Of a DNA stretch of 64,000 nt, positions 14,102 to 24,681 are shown piece by piece. Source of the stretch: Betaproteobacteria bacterium TMED22. Lineage in GTDB: Bacteria; Pseudomonadota; Gammaproteobacteria; Burkholderiales; Eutrophovitaceae. A program made the translations under genes and the position numbers. The notes beneath the pieces are model-generated. The model searched no databases. It saw only the letters and a list, made by a program, of their open reading frames with translations, and had not been told where the DNA came from. The stretch lies in NCBI GenBank assembly GCA_002167745.1, contig NHCB01000013.1:98215-162214 (forward strand), in the 5' to 3' direction. Each line of letters opens with the position of its first letter. Within the stretch, counting starts at the first letter, position 1.

Positions 14102-15322
14102 TTAAGTCGCTATCCTACCCTTAGATTTTTGGTATTTAATCAAAATCTCTCTCGCGCATCTGCGAGCGGCCACGTCTACATCAAGCACATCTTCGATGGA
14201 GCTAGGGTATGGAGCTTCAAAGACGTTTAATGCTGACTCTATGAGGGGCGCAATATCCGAAAAATCGATTGTCTCATTCAGAAATTCATCCACAATGATC
14301 TCATTAATAGCATTGAGACCGATTACTGACGAACGACCGTTACTTAGCGCCTCATATGCTAACGATAAGCAAGGGAATCTATCAAAGTCAGGCTCTTGAA
14401 ACTGCAGTATGGAAATATCCTTGACGCTTATGTGTTCAACATCAAGATTATTTCTTAAAGGGTAATTCAAACAATATGCTATTGGTACACGCATATCGGG
14501 ATTAGCTAATTGTGCGAGCGTCGAACCATCAACGTACTGAACCATTGAATGGACAATGCTCTGAGGGTGTATCACTACCTCGATAGCCTCTGCTGGGATT
14601 GAAAACAAATGATGCGCCTCAATAACTTCGAGCCCCTTATTCATCATTGTTGCCGAGTCAACGGAGATTTTTCGTCCCATAGTCCACTTTGGGTGCCTAA
14701 TGGCCTGCGCTACAGTCACATTTCTCAACTGATCAAGCGGTGTTTCTAGAAACGGTCCTCCAGAAGCAGTCAGCATAATCTTTGATATGCCTTGCTCGAG
14801 ATAATACGGCGGTGATAGTGGTGATAAGCACTGAAATATCGCATTGTGTTCACTATCTAGAGGGAGTATGACACCGTTATTTTCTCTGGCGACTTGAGCT
14901 AAAAAGTCTCCAGCCATCACTAAGGGTTCTTTATTTGCAACCAACACCTTCTTACCTCTACGAAGCGCCGAATGAATGGAACTGAGTCCAGCCGCACCAA
15001 CGATACCAGACACCACGACATCAACCTCATCGTGCTGCACAACTTCATTCAGCCCTTCAGATCCTACTAAGCTTATGACATCTAGACCAGCCGTATCGAC
15101 TTTACTTTGTAACTCCCTTAACTTACTAGCGTCAGAAATTACTAAGTACCGAGGCTGAAAAAAAATACACTGTTCAATCAGGAGATCAATGTTCGAATGT
15201 GCGGTCAACGCAAAGGCATGAAATCTATCCCTACTTTGCTCAATGACAGAAAGAGTGCTTAATCCGATACTGCCAGTGGAGCCTAGGATGACAACTGATT
15301 TTGTTCCTTCATTCAAGGTCAT
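14102..15322 (-). CDS. dxr: 1-deoxy-D-xylulose 5-phosphate reductoisomerase
   Basis: 406 aa; ILGSTGSIGLSTLSVIE, LPLDSEHNAIFQCL, MNKGLEVIEAHHLF. Confidence 0.97.
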   Translation of the reverse strand: MTLNEGTKSVVILGSTGSIGLSTLSVIEQSRDRFHAFALTAHSNIDLLIEQCIFFQPRYLVISDASKLRELQSKVDTAGLDVISLVGSEGLNEVVQHDEVDVVVSGIVGAAGLSSIHSALRRGKKVLVANKEPLVMAGDFLAQVARENNGVILPLDSEHNAIFQCLSPLSPPYYLEQGISKIMLTASGGPFLETPLDQLRNVTVAQAIRHPKWTMGRKISVDSATMMNKGLEVIEAHHLFSIPAEAIEVVIHPQSIVHSMVQYVDGSTLAQLANPDMRVPIAYCLNYPLRNNLDVEHISVKDISILQFQEPDFDRFPCLSLAYEALSNGRSSVIGLNAINEIIVDEFLNETIDFSDIAPLIESALNVFEAPYPSSIEDVLDVDVAARRCAREILIKYQKSKGRIAT

Positions 15323-16149
15323 TCCACAAACATCTGAATCACTAAAAAAGAAAAGGGTAACAGAGCGCTCATGCTGTCCACCCGGTCTAGCATCCCGCCA
15401 TGTCCAGGCAAGATAGATCCGCTATCCTTAACACCAACCCCGCGTTTCAAGTAAGACTCAAAAAGATCCCCAAGTACGCAAATACCTGTGAAAGCAAAGG
15501 CAATAATTACAAAAAGGCTCCATTCAATAGCAGAAAAAATATTATCGTTGATTAGACTAAGAACCAAACCGTAAACCAAGATAATAACAAAACCACCCAG
15601 CACGCCCTCACGCGTTTTCCCTGGACTTACCGACGGTAACAATTTAATTTTCCCAAATTTTTTGCCGACGAAATACCCTGCAATGTCTACAAGCCAGACT
15701 CCAAGCAGCACACCAAATAAAGGATACGGGGACGTCTGTAAACCTACCAAAGTAAACCAAGCCGGCACAATAATTAAAATCCCAATGGCGACATTACAAA
15801 GATAATTACCTGTGCGCATTCGGTATCTAATTATAAAAGGCACAAAAAACATCCAAAATAACACCGCCGTCCAGCTCATTATCATTCCAATGGGATTCAC
15901 AATATTGGCAAATTGATTGAATATCAAAAAAGGTGGAGAACAAAAACCAATAATCGCAAAAACGAAAGCTAAACGTAACTTCTTCTCCCAGCCAAATAAT
16001 TTCGAGTATTCGATAGCCGCTATGATGACAGGGCCTATAAGTATCAACCCCCAGAGCCATTGAGGTAACGCAAACATTCCCGCCAGCAAAGCTCCGATCA
16101 GGAAAATCGAGGTAAAAACTCTAACTAACAAGTCTTTATACTTGATCAT
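15319..16149 (-). CDS. cdsA: Phosphatidate cytidylyltransferase
   Basis: 276 aa membrane protein; KRGVGVKDSGSILPGHGGMLDRVDSM signature. Confidence 0.96.
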   Translation of the reverse strand: MIKYKDLLVRVFTSIFLIGALLAGMFALPQWLWGLILIGPVIIAAIEYSKLFGWEKKLRLAFVFAIIGFCSPPFLIFNQFANIVNPIGMIMSWTAVLFWMFFVPFIIRYRMRTGNYLCNVAIGILIIVPAWFTLVGLQTSPYPLFGVLLGVWLVDIAGYFVGKKFGKIKLLPSVSPGKTREGVLGGFVIILVYGLVLSLINDNIFSAIEWSLFVIIAFAFTGICVLGDLFESYLKRGVGVKDSGSILPGHGGMLDRVDSMSALLPFSFLVIQMFVE

Positions 16150-16904
16150 GAGTCAGCTATATACTTCATTGAGACTTCTTGTTCCACCCCCGCTCTCCCG
16201 AATCGACGCTCTCGGCCAGAGTAATGGCTCAAAGCCTCATAAAAACACGATTCGTCAAAATCAGGCCACAAAATATCTGTGAAGTATAGTTCTGTATAAA
16301 CCAAATCCCAAATGACAAAATTGCTTACTCTAACCTCCCCACCAGTGCGAATAAGCAAATCAGGCTCTGGTGCGAAGTTCAATTGAAGATATTGCGATAA
16401 TATCTCCTCGCTTAGCTTTGCATGGCCATTCAGGGATGCCTGCTGCGCAGCATTTACAATATCCCAACGTCCACCATAATTTGCAGCAATCGTTAAAGTT
16501 AAACCAGTATTACCGTGCGTGATAGTTTCGGCCTCTTGAATCAGATCCTGAAGCTTTGTCGAAAATTTACTTCGATCACCAATCAGCTTAAAACGCACAT
16601 TATTATCATCCAGCTTTACAACTTCATCCTCAAGAGACTTTTGAAATAATGACAACAAGAAAGATACCTCCTCCAAAGGACGCCTCCAATTCTCACTAGA
16701 AAAAGCGAAAAGGGTCAAAAATTCAATCTTGTTTTGATGGCAAAACTCCACCGATCTGCGAACCGCCTTAAGACCACTACGATGCCCCAAAACTCTGGGT
16801 AAATATCTTTCCTTCGCCCACCTTCCGTTACCATCCATTATGATAGCAATGTGCTTAGGAACAGGAGCGCTATTAGGTATTTGTCTGGTTGTAGAAGTTT
16901 TCAC
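16146..16904 (-). CDS. uppS: (2E,6E)-farnesyl-diphosphate-specific cis-prenyltransferase (undecaprenyl diphosphate synthase)
   Basis: 252 aa; HIAIIMDGNGRWAKERYLPRVLGHRSG, LTLFAFSSENWRRP, PEPDLLIRTGGEVRVSNF. Confidence 0.97.
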   Translation of the reverse strand: MKTSTTRQIPNSAPVPKHIAIIMDGNGRWAKERYLPRVLGHRSGLKAVRRSVEFCHQNKIEFLTLFAFSSENWRRPLEEVSFLLSLFQKSLEDEVVKLDDNNVRFKLIGDRSKFSTKLQDLIQEAETITHGNTGLTLTIAANYGGRWDIVNAAQQASLNGHAKLSEEILSQYLQLNFAPEPDLLIRTGGEVRVSNFVIWDLVYTELYFTDILWPDFDESCFYEALSHYSGRERRFGRAGVEQEVSMKYIADS

Positions 16905-16909
16905 CGGAA

Positions 16910-17473
16910 CTAGACATCAAGTAAGTCTTTTTCTTTGCTAGCTAGGGCCGCATCAACCTCAACAATAAATTTGTCGGTTATTTTTTGGATCTCATCTTGA
17001 GAGCGACGCTCATCATCTTCCGATATTTCTTTGTCTTTGAGTAGACTCTTTAATGTTCCATTTGAATCTCTACGTATATTACGAATGGCAACTTTAGCTG
17101 CCTCAGCCTCTTTACGCACAACTTTAACTAAGTCCTTCCTTCGTTCCTCAGTTAAAGCTGGCATAGGAACTCGAATCTGATCTCCTACCGAGGCCGGATT
17201 CAAACCCAGGTCTGAGTCTCGAATTACTTTTTCAACAACAGCATTCATTGATTTTTCCCATGGCACCACCGATAGGGTGCGAGCGTCTAAAGCGGTAACG
17301 TTCGCCACTTGAGTCAAGGGCGTCAACGATCCATAGTAATCTACTTCAATGTGCTCTAGGATAGACGGATGTGCCCGTCCGGTGCGAATCTTTTGAAGAT
17401 CAGTCTTCAAAACATCTAGAGATTTATCCATTCTATCCGTCGCCTCAGACAAAATACTTGAAATATCAGGCAT
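16910..17473 (-). CDS. frr: Ribosome recycling factor
   Basis: 187 aa; [35 protein letters not shown]. Confidence 0.97.
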   Translation of the reverse strand: MPDISSILSEATDRMDKSLDVLKTDLQKIRTGRAHPSILEHIEVDYYGSLTPLTQVANVTALDARTLSVVPWEKSMNAVVEKVIRDSDLGLNPASVGDQIRVPMPALTEERRKDLVKVVRKEAEAAKVAIRNIRRDSNGTLKSLLKDKEISEDDERRSQDEIQKITDKFIVEVDAALASKEKDLLDV

Positions 17474-17491
17474 TTTATTTTCCTTATTTCA

Positions 17492-18217
17492 TCAATGGTG
17501 AACGAGAGTGCCTTCTTTTCCACCGAGAACGGCATTCTTTAACGCACCGGGTTTCAATATACTGAACACACATAGAGGCAGCTTATGGTCTCGGCATAGC
17601 GTTAAAGCGGTCGCATCCATAACTTTTAATTTTTTCTCGATCGCCTCATCAAAATGAATATCGTCATACCTCACAGCATCAGAGTTAGTTAGAGGGTCAT
17701 CTGAGTAAACACCATCAACTTTTGTGGCCTTGAAAACAATGTCGACATTCATCTCCATCCCCCTCAGAGCTGCAGCCGTATCTGTTGTAAAAAATGGATT
17801 CCCAGTTCCAGCAGCAAATATTACAATTTGCCCCTGTTCGAGATAGCGCATTGCTTTGCCGCGAATATATGGCTCCGCTACTTGTTCTATATTGAGAGCC
17901 GACACAACTCGGCTCTTAGCTTTAAACCGCCTGAACGCATCTTGCAATGCCAGAGCATTCATCACAGTTGCGAGCATCCCCATATAGTCAGCGGTTGCCC
18001 TGTCCATCCCTGAGGCTGCTGGAGCGACACCGCGGAAAATATTTCCGCCACCAATAACGACTGCCATTTGTACACCGAGTTTAGACACATCCACCAATTC
18101 AGACACAATACGGTCAATCGTAATTCGATTCACCCCATAGGAATCCTCGCCCATAAGCGACTCTCCTGAGAGCTTAACTAGAATTCTTTTTAAATTGAGA
18201 TCAACTTCGGCAGTCAT
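17492..18217 (-). CDS. pyrH: Uridylate kinase
   Basis: 241 aa; [38 protein letters not shown]. Confidence 0.98.
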   Translation of the reverse strand: MTAEVDLNLKRILVKLSGESLMGEDSYGVNRITIDRIVSELVDVSKLGVQMAVVIGGGNIFRGVAPAASGMDRATADYMGMLATVMNALALQDAFRRFKAKSRVVSALNIEQVAEPYIRGKAMRYLEQGQIVIFAAGTGNPFFTTDTAAALRGMEMNVDIVFKATKVDGVYSDDPLTNSDAVRYDDIHFDEAIEKKLKVMDATALTLCRDHKLPLCVFSILKPGALKNAVLGGKEGTLVHH

Positions 18218-18228
18218 CTTTTCTGTTC

Positions 18229-19110
18229 TTACTTATTAGCCATTTGAGCCGCCACCTCCGCCGCAAAGTCATCAACCTTTTTTTCAATACCTTCGCCCAC
18301 AACATACAACGCGAAAGAATCAACCGACGACTTAGTTTCAGCCAAGAGTTTTTCGACAGTTTTTTTGTCGTCTTTCACAAAAATCTGACCATACAGCGTC
18401 ACCTCTGATAAATATTTTCTAACGCTACCGTCGACAATTTTCTCTACTATGTTCTCGGGCTTCCCTGACTCAACCGCTCGCGCCTTTGCAATTTCTCGCT
18501 CTCTATCGAGCAAAGCCTCGTCAACCTCAGCAGCCGATACGGCGACCGGCTTGACGGCCGCTATATGCATAGCCAAATCCTTCCCTAGCTCAGCTGTTCC
18601 ATCGATAACATCAACGACTACCCCAATTCGCCCACCATGAAGGTATGAAGCGAGTAACCCTTTCGCTTCAAATTTCTTCGTCCGTCTTACTGAGATATTC
18701 TCTCCGAGCTTCATTATCAACGCCTGCCTAACCTCTTCAACCGTTTCGCCACTAGGCAACGTTTGAGCAGAGATAGCTGACACATCGGTTTCACCTGAGC
18801 TGCTTACAAGATCAGCAATATTATTTGCAAAACTTAGGAAACTTGGGTCCTTCCCAACAAAGTCTGTCTCACAGTTCACTTCTACAATTGCCCCTTGTTT
18901 GGAATCCGCACTCATCGAGACGACAATGGCTCCTTCTGCGGCGACCCGCCCCGAGACTTTACTCGCCTTGGATCCACTTTTTATACGCATCAAGTCTTCT
19001 GCTTTTGTAAGGTCACCGTCAGTCTCCGTGAGCGCTTTTTTACACTCCATCATTCCAAGACCAGTTCTCTCCCTTAATTCCTTTACCAAACTCGCAGTAA
19101 TCTGCGCCAT
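18229..19110 (-). CDS. tsf: Elongation factor Ts
   Basis: [34 protein letters not shown]; the track ORF extends to 19146 but the canonical start is M13 (19110). Confidence 0.97.
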   Translation of the reverse strand: MAQITASLVKELRERTGLGMMECKKALTETDGDLTKAEDLMRIKSGSKASKVSGRVAAEGAIVVSMSADSKQGAIVEVNCETDFVGKDPSFLSFANNIADLVSSSGETDVSAISAQTLPSGETVEEVRQALIMKLGENISVRRTKKFEAKGLLASYLHGGRIGVVVDVIDGTAELGKDLAMHIAAVKPVAVSAAEVDEALLDREREIAKARAVESGKPENIVEKIVDGSVRKYLSEVTLYGQIFVKDDKKTVEKLLAETKSSVDSFALYVVGEGIEKKVDDFAAEVAAQMANK

Positions 19111-19210
19111 CGTTTTCACTCCTTCGTACGTTTTTAATGCGTCCAACTTAAGGACTATCTAAACTTAAAACCTCAGGCCACAACATCATCAACAAGCAAG
19201 ATAAAAATAT

Positions 19211-19226
19211 GGGGGCTTTTGCCCCC
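19211..19226 (-). terminator. rpsB-tsf intercistronic hairpin (attenuator/terminator)
   Basis: GGGGGC-TTTT-GCCCCC on +; the minus strand reads GGGGGCAAAAGCCCCCATATTTTTATC, a GC stem followed by a T-rich tract, between rpsB (ends 19250) and tsf. Confidence 0.75.
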
Positions 19227-19249
19227 AAAATAACCTGCCTTCAGAGAAG

Positions 19250-20008
19250 TTAGCTTTCCTGCTCTGCCTCTGTTTCCGTCTCTTCACCTTCAGCCTCTGC
19301 GCCTTGCTGCGCCGCAATTTCATTCACCGCTTGCTCTCTACCAGCTAATATCGCGTCCGCAATACCTCTGGCATAAAGACGAATCGCTTTATTAGCGTCA
19401 TCATTACCGGGAATAACGTAGTCAATTCCGGCCGGAGAATGGTTTGTGTCCACCACTCCTATGATGGGTATACCGAGCTTATTTGCCTCTTCGACTGCAA
19501 TTTTTTGATACCCAACATCAACAATAAATAGCGCGTCAGGCAGTGACGGCATATCTTTGATACCACCTAAACTTTTATCCAACTTTTCAATTTCACGCTG
19601 ATAAAACAAACTTTCTTTTTTCGACATACGCTCATCAGCCCCATCAGCCATCAGAGTCTCCATGTCCTTTAAACGCTTCGTCGACTGCTTTACTGTCTTA
19701 TAATTCGTTAACATACCACCCAACCACCTATGGTTGACGTATGGCGTCCCCGCTCGAATCGCCTCTTCTTTGATAATGTCTCTTGCCTGTCGCTTTGTTC
19801 CTACAAAGAGAATTTTTCCTTTATTCGCGGACAACTGCTGGACATAATTAGCCGCCGCGCGATACATTAATAAGGTTTTTTCAAGATTTACGATATGGAT
19901 TTTATTCCGGTGGCCAAAAATAAAAGGGGCCATCTTGGGGTTCCAAAATTTGGTTTGATGGCCAAAATGAACCCCAGCGTCCAACATTTCACGCATTGTG
20001 ACTGACAT
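19250..20008 (-). CDS. rpsB: 30S ribosomal protein S2 (acidic C-terminal tail)
   Basis: 252 aa; [54 protein letters not shown]. Confidence 0.98.
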   Translation of the reverse strand: MSVTMREMLDAGVHFGHQTKFWNPKMAPFIFGHRNKIHIVNLEKTLLMYRAAANYVQQLSANKGKILFVGTKRQARDIIKEEAIRAGTPYVNHRWLGGMLTNYKTVKQSTKRLKDMETLMADGADERMSKKESLFYQREIEKLDKSLGGIKDMPSLPDALFIVDVGYQKIAVEEANKLGIPIIGVVDTNHSPAGIDYVIPGNDDANKAIRLYARGIADAILAGREQAVNEIAAQQGAEAEGEETETEAEQES

Positions 20009-20011
20009 TTC

Positions 20012-20105
20012 TACTCCTGTTTGGGTTATGCCTCCATCCGACGGAACCCCCTATTTAGGTGGCACCCCAACAAATCGGATGTGCGAATTTCACTAACCAC
20101 CCTAC
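20012..20105 (-). promoter_or_regulatory. Probable S2 (rpsB) autoregulatory 5' leader
   Basis: Structured leader directly upstream of rpsB: CATCCGA (minus strand, + 20075-20081) pairs with TCGGATG (+ 20035-20041), enclosing GGGGTGCCACC...GGGGGTTCC, followed by GGAGGC. TATAAT on the minus strand at + 20128-20133. Outer limits approximate. Confidence 0.6.
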
Positions 20106-20188
20106 TTCCATAGTTAGTGATAACAAAATTATATATCAAAATCGTTTATAAATCACAATTCGAATGAGTCCTCTTCATCCCCATCAAA

Positions 20189-20929
20189 TCAACGTCTTGA
20201 CCGCGTTGCCTCATATAAGGATATACCCACAGATACGCCAACATTAAGACTCTGAATAACATCCTCTATGGGAATAGACACCAGATGGTCACACGTGTCT
20301 TTTGTTAGTCGCCTAGCTCCATCCCCTTCGGCACCGAAGACTAAGACAGTCCGATCTGGAAATTTAAATTCTCTAATCGACTCTTTTGACTCACCATCAG
20401 TACCTACCACCCAAAAACCCACATCTTTTAAATTACGGAGCGATCTTGCCAGATTAGTAACCGTTATTAATGGGATTATTCCGGCCGCCCCACTGGCGAC
20501 CTTTTCAACTACATCAGTAATTCCAACGGAACGATCCTTGGGCACGATGACTGCGGCAGCACCGAACGCACATGCAGAACGCATAACTGCACCTAAATTA
20601 CGTGGGTCAGTTACCCCATCAAGTACCACTAATAATTGAGCTTGAGGTGCTGCAACAATAACATCCTCCAAGCTAGAAACATTCTCATCTAATATAATCG
20701 AAGCAATCACTCCTTGATGTGATACACCTGGGACCATCTTATTTAATCGCTCCGCATCGCAGCGTATAACCTGCACATTCGACTCATTGAGCCTCTCCTC
20801 CAATTTACGAATTCTGGCATCACGTCTCTTTTTATCAAGAAAGACTTCGTTTACAGCATTTGGACTATGCCGCACCCTTGCAAATACCGCATGAAAACCA
20901 AAAACAAGTGAATTTCCCTTATCTGACAT
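20189..20929 (-). CDS. rlmB: 23S rRNA (guanosine(2251)-2'-O)-methyltransferase
   Basis: 246 aa SpoU family; LDGVTDPRNLGAVMRSACAFGAAAVIVPKDRSVG, SLNVGVSVGISLYEA. Confidence 0.96.
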   Translation of the reverse strand: MSDKGNSLVFGFHAVFARVRHSPNAVNEVFLDKKRRDARIRKLEERLNESNVQVIRCDAERLNKMVPGVSHQGVIASIILDENVSSLEDVIVAAPQAQLLVVLDGVTDPRNLGAVMRSACAFGAAAVIVPKDRSVGITDVVEKVASGAAGIIPLITVTNLARSLRNLKDVGFWVVGTDGESKESIREFKFPDRTVLVFGAEGDGARRLTKDTCDHLVSIPIEDVIQSLNVGVSVGISLYEATRSRR

Positions 20930-23147
20930 GATCCATACCTTTTCGTCGATACACGCGCTTTAAATTGACGCGTCCATTCTCAATATCAGCTTGGCTTATA
21001 TAAACCTGCACGCTATCGCCCATTTGAAAAACCTGCCCTGTGTCGCTACCGACGAATGCCACGGCCCCATCATCGAGCGAAAAGAATTCACGGCCTAACT
21101 CTGAAACATGAAGTAATCCTTCTAAACACAGCTCTTCTATAAAAACAAAACAACCAAACGAAGCCACACTCACGATCCGTCCTATGTGCTCCTCACCAAC
21201 ATGCCGACCTGCAACTGTCGCAGTCAACCAACCATGCGTCCATCTTACTGCCTCCTCTACCTTTCGCTCATTAACCGAACAAAGGTCCCCCAATCCCTCT
21301 ATATCCGTCTCCCTATCGTAACTGCAGCCTAACTGGTTTTTGATAGCCCGATGAACTACTAAATCAGGATACCTTCGTATGGGCGACGTGAAATGAGCAT
21401 ATCTCTCATACGCTAGGCCGAAATGTCCGGTTGGCGTAGCTGTATACCGCGCTTGATTCATCGTTCTTAATACGGCAGTTTGTACAGAATCTACCGCAGG
21501 ATGATCGAGGCTTTCATTCAGAATTTTTAAGAAATCAGTGGGGCTTGGCCGATTAGGAAGCTGGAGTTCCAATCCGAGGCTCTGTAACAAATCAGCTAAT
21601 TTGACGACTTTTGCCGCATCCGGCTCAGGATGTGCTCTGTACAAAAATGGTTCCTGGCGATCATTGAGAAACTCAGCCGCAGCAACATTAGCGCACAACA
21701 TCGCCTCCTCAATCATCCTATTAGCAAAATACCGATTTTGTGTTTCTATAGAGGAGACTTGTGACTGGGCATCAAACAAAAATGCTGACTCACGAGCGTT
21801 AATCTCTAAAGCACCTCGATTTTTTCGCCTCTTTAGGAGCAAATAGGTAAGAGATTTTAGGTTAGTCAAGCTTTCATAAATATCCGGTGCCAAACTAAGG
21901 TCAGACATACATTCCGATTCACCTAACAATATATCGACGTCTTTATATGTCAAGCGCTGCTTAGAGTGGATTACGCTACTAAAAAATTCGGTTTCTATCA
22001 CGGTCGCATCGCTATCAAGTTCGATTTTTGCAACAACAACTAGCCGATCTTGATTAGGCTTTAAAGAACAAATCCCGGCCGACAGCTCCTCAGGAAGCAT
22101 TGGGATAACAGACCTTGGAAAATATACGCTTGTGCTTCTCTTACGGGCATCCTCATCTATCAAACTATGTTCGTTAACATAATGACTAACATCAGCGATT
22201 GCGACGTATAAGATGTAACCGTTCTCTACTTTCTCTATATAAACGGCGTCATCGAAATCTTTGGCATCAGGCCCATCAATTGTGACAAAAGGGAGATCTC
22301 TAAAGTCTGCCCTGCCCATGACAGCAGCCTCATCAACTGCCTCCGGTATATTCTCTATCTCGACATTCAGCGAAGCATCTCTAGGACCTGAAATACCAAA
22401 TTTATGCAGCGCTATTTTTACTTCAATTCCAGCATCACTAATTTTTCCTAGTCGCTCAACTAACTCGGCCGACCAAACCGCTGAGGACAAATCAAATTGC
22501 CCCAGCTCAGCGACAACTACATCTTCTTCGGATAGTTCAGCCAATACGTCGTCTGGCATACAAACCCTATCTTTTAATTCATTAGCCAGCACACGCGACA
22601 CTAGCCCCTGCCTCCTATGCTCTATAACCAAGACAATACGACGTGCCCCCCTTTGGCCCAGCACTAACGGGACAGCAAATGGTGCTCGACCGTGATTGGA
22701 GCTCAGCACTCTGAGCGCAATCATATGGTCTCCATTCAATAGACCTTGGGTTTCAGCTGGCCTAATATACCAATCCTCTACCCCATCATGCGTAAAGAAA
22801 CCGTAACCATCTCGATGCAATTCTACAGACCCCGAAGCCGCTTGAAATCGAGACCCCTTTAGCATAGATTGCTTTCTAACCAAAAGAAATTTAAGCCGTT
22901 CTAATTCTGCTATTTTCTGTTGAATAATTTTTTTCTTGTACCCGACAGATCGGCATTGATTTTCCACATCTGACGTTGCAACAGGGTCATCTGAAGACGC
23001 CAATATACCCAGTATTTTTCGCTGTAATTGATCAGGAAAAAATTCCTCATCTCTTTCTCGCTTTCGTGAAAATCCGTGACTACCACTTTTGCGTCTGCTG
23101 GAAGCTCCGCGATTCGCGCTGACACGATTAGATCTTTTTTTACTCAC
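20919..23147 (-). CDS. rnr: Ribonuclease R
   Basis: 742 aa; RNB domain (DGPDAKDFDDAVYIE, SPIRRYPDLVVHRAI), S1 domain (GRIVSVASFGCFVFIEELCLEGLLHVSELG). Confidence 0.97.
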   Translation of the reverse strand: MSKKRSNRVSANRGASSRRKSGSHGFSRKRERDEEFFPDQLQRKILGILASSDDPVATSDVENQCRSVGYKKKIIQQKIAELERLKFLLVRKQSMLKGSRFQAASGSVELHRDGYGFFTHDGVEDWYIRPAETQGLLNGDHMIALRVLSSNHGRAPFAVPLVLGQRGARRIVLVIEHRRQGLVSRVLANELKDRVCMPDDVLAELSEEDVVVAELGQFDLSSAVWSAELVERLGKISDAGIEVKIALHKFGISGPRDASLNVEIENIPEAVDEAAVMGRADFRDLPFVTIDGPDAKDFDDAVYIEKVENGYILYVAIADVSHYVNEHSLIDEDARKRSTSVYFPRSVIPMLPEELSAGICSLKPNQDRLVVVAKIELDSDATVIETEFFSSVIHSKQRLTYKDVDILLGESECMSDLSLAPDIYESLTNLKSLTYLLLKRRKNRGALEINARESAFLFDAQSQVSSIETQNRYFANRMIEEAMLCANVAAAEFLNDRQEPFLYRAHPEPDAAKVVKLADLLQSLGLELQLPNRPSPTDFLKILNESLDHPAVDSVQTAVLRTMNQARYTATPTGHFGLAYERYAHFTSPIRRYPDLVVHRAIKNQLGCSYDRETDIEGLGDLCSVNERKVEEAVRWTHGWLTATVAGRHVGEEHIGRIVSVASFGCFVFIEELCLEGLLHVSELGREFFSLDDGAVAFVGSDTGQVFQMGDSVQVYISQADIENGRVNLKRVYRRKGMDHVR

Positions 23148-23179
23148 TCTAAAATGTAACCTTGTAATAATTAAATAAT

Positions 23180-23208
23180 TTGACAGGAATGTAGGGGCTA
23201 GCTAGAGT
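23180..23208 (+). promoter_or_regulatory. Putative sigma70 promoter for the tRNA-Leu gene
   Basis: TTGACA (23180-23185), 17-bp spacer, TAGAGT (23203-23208), 11 bp upstream of the tRNA 5' end. Confidence 0.65.
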
Positions 23209-23219
23209 CACGTTCCGCA

Positions 23220-23306
23220 GCCCGGATGGCGGAATTTATAGACGCGTCAGGTTCAGATTCTGGTGGTGGCAACACTGTGGAGGTCCGAGTCCTCTTCAGG
23301 GCACCA
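23220..23306 (+). tRNA. tRNA-Leu(CAG), divergent/possibly degenerate; encoded CCA
   Basis: GCCCGGA..TCAGGGC acceptor (one G5-A68 mismatch), GCG/CGC D-stem, TCAGG-TTCAGAT-TCTGG anticodon arm with CAG at 23254-23256, long variable arm GGTG-GCAA-CACT, T-arm GGAGG-TCCGAGT-CCTCT, A73, CCA. D-loop lacks GG; T-loop has C instead of T at position 55. Confidence 0.85.
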
Positions 23307-23344
23307 ATAACCTAAAAAATGATTCAGAGACGTCAATGCTGATC

Positions 23345-24655
<1,311 letters not shown>

Positions 24656-24681
24656 TTAATTGTAGATTTGAGTTTTATGTC

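Noticed and set aside
22261-22695. 144-aa Ser/Thr/Pro-rich plus-strand ORF
   Set aside because: Antisense to rnr; shadow frame, no start context or domain.
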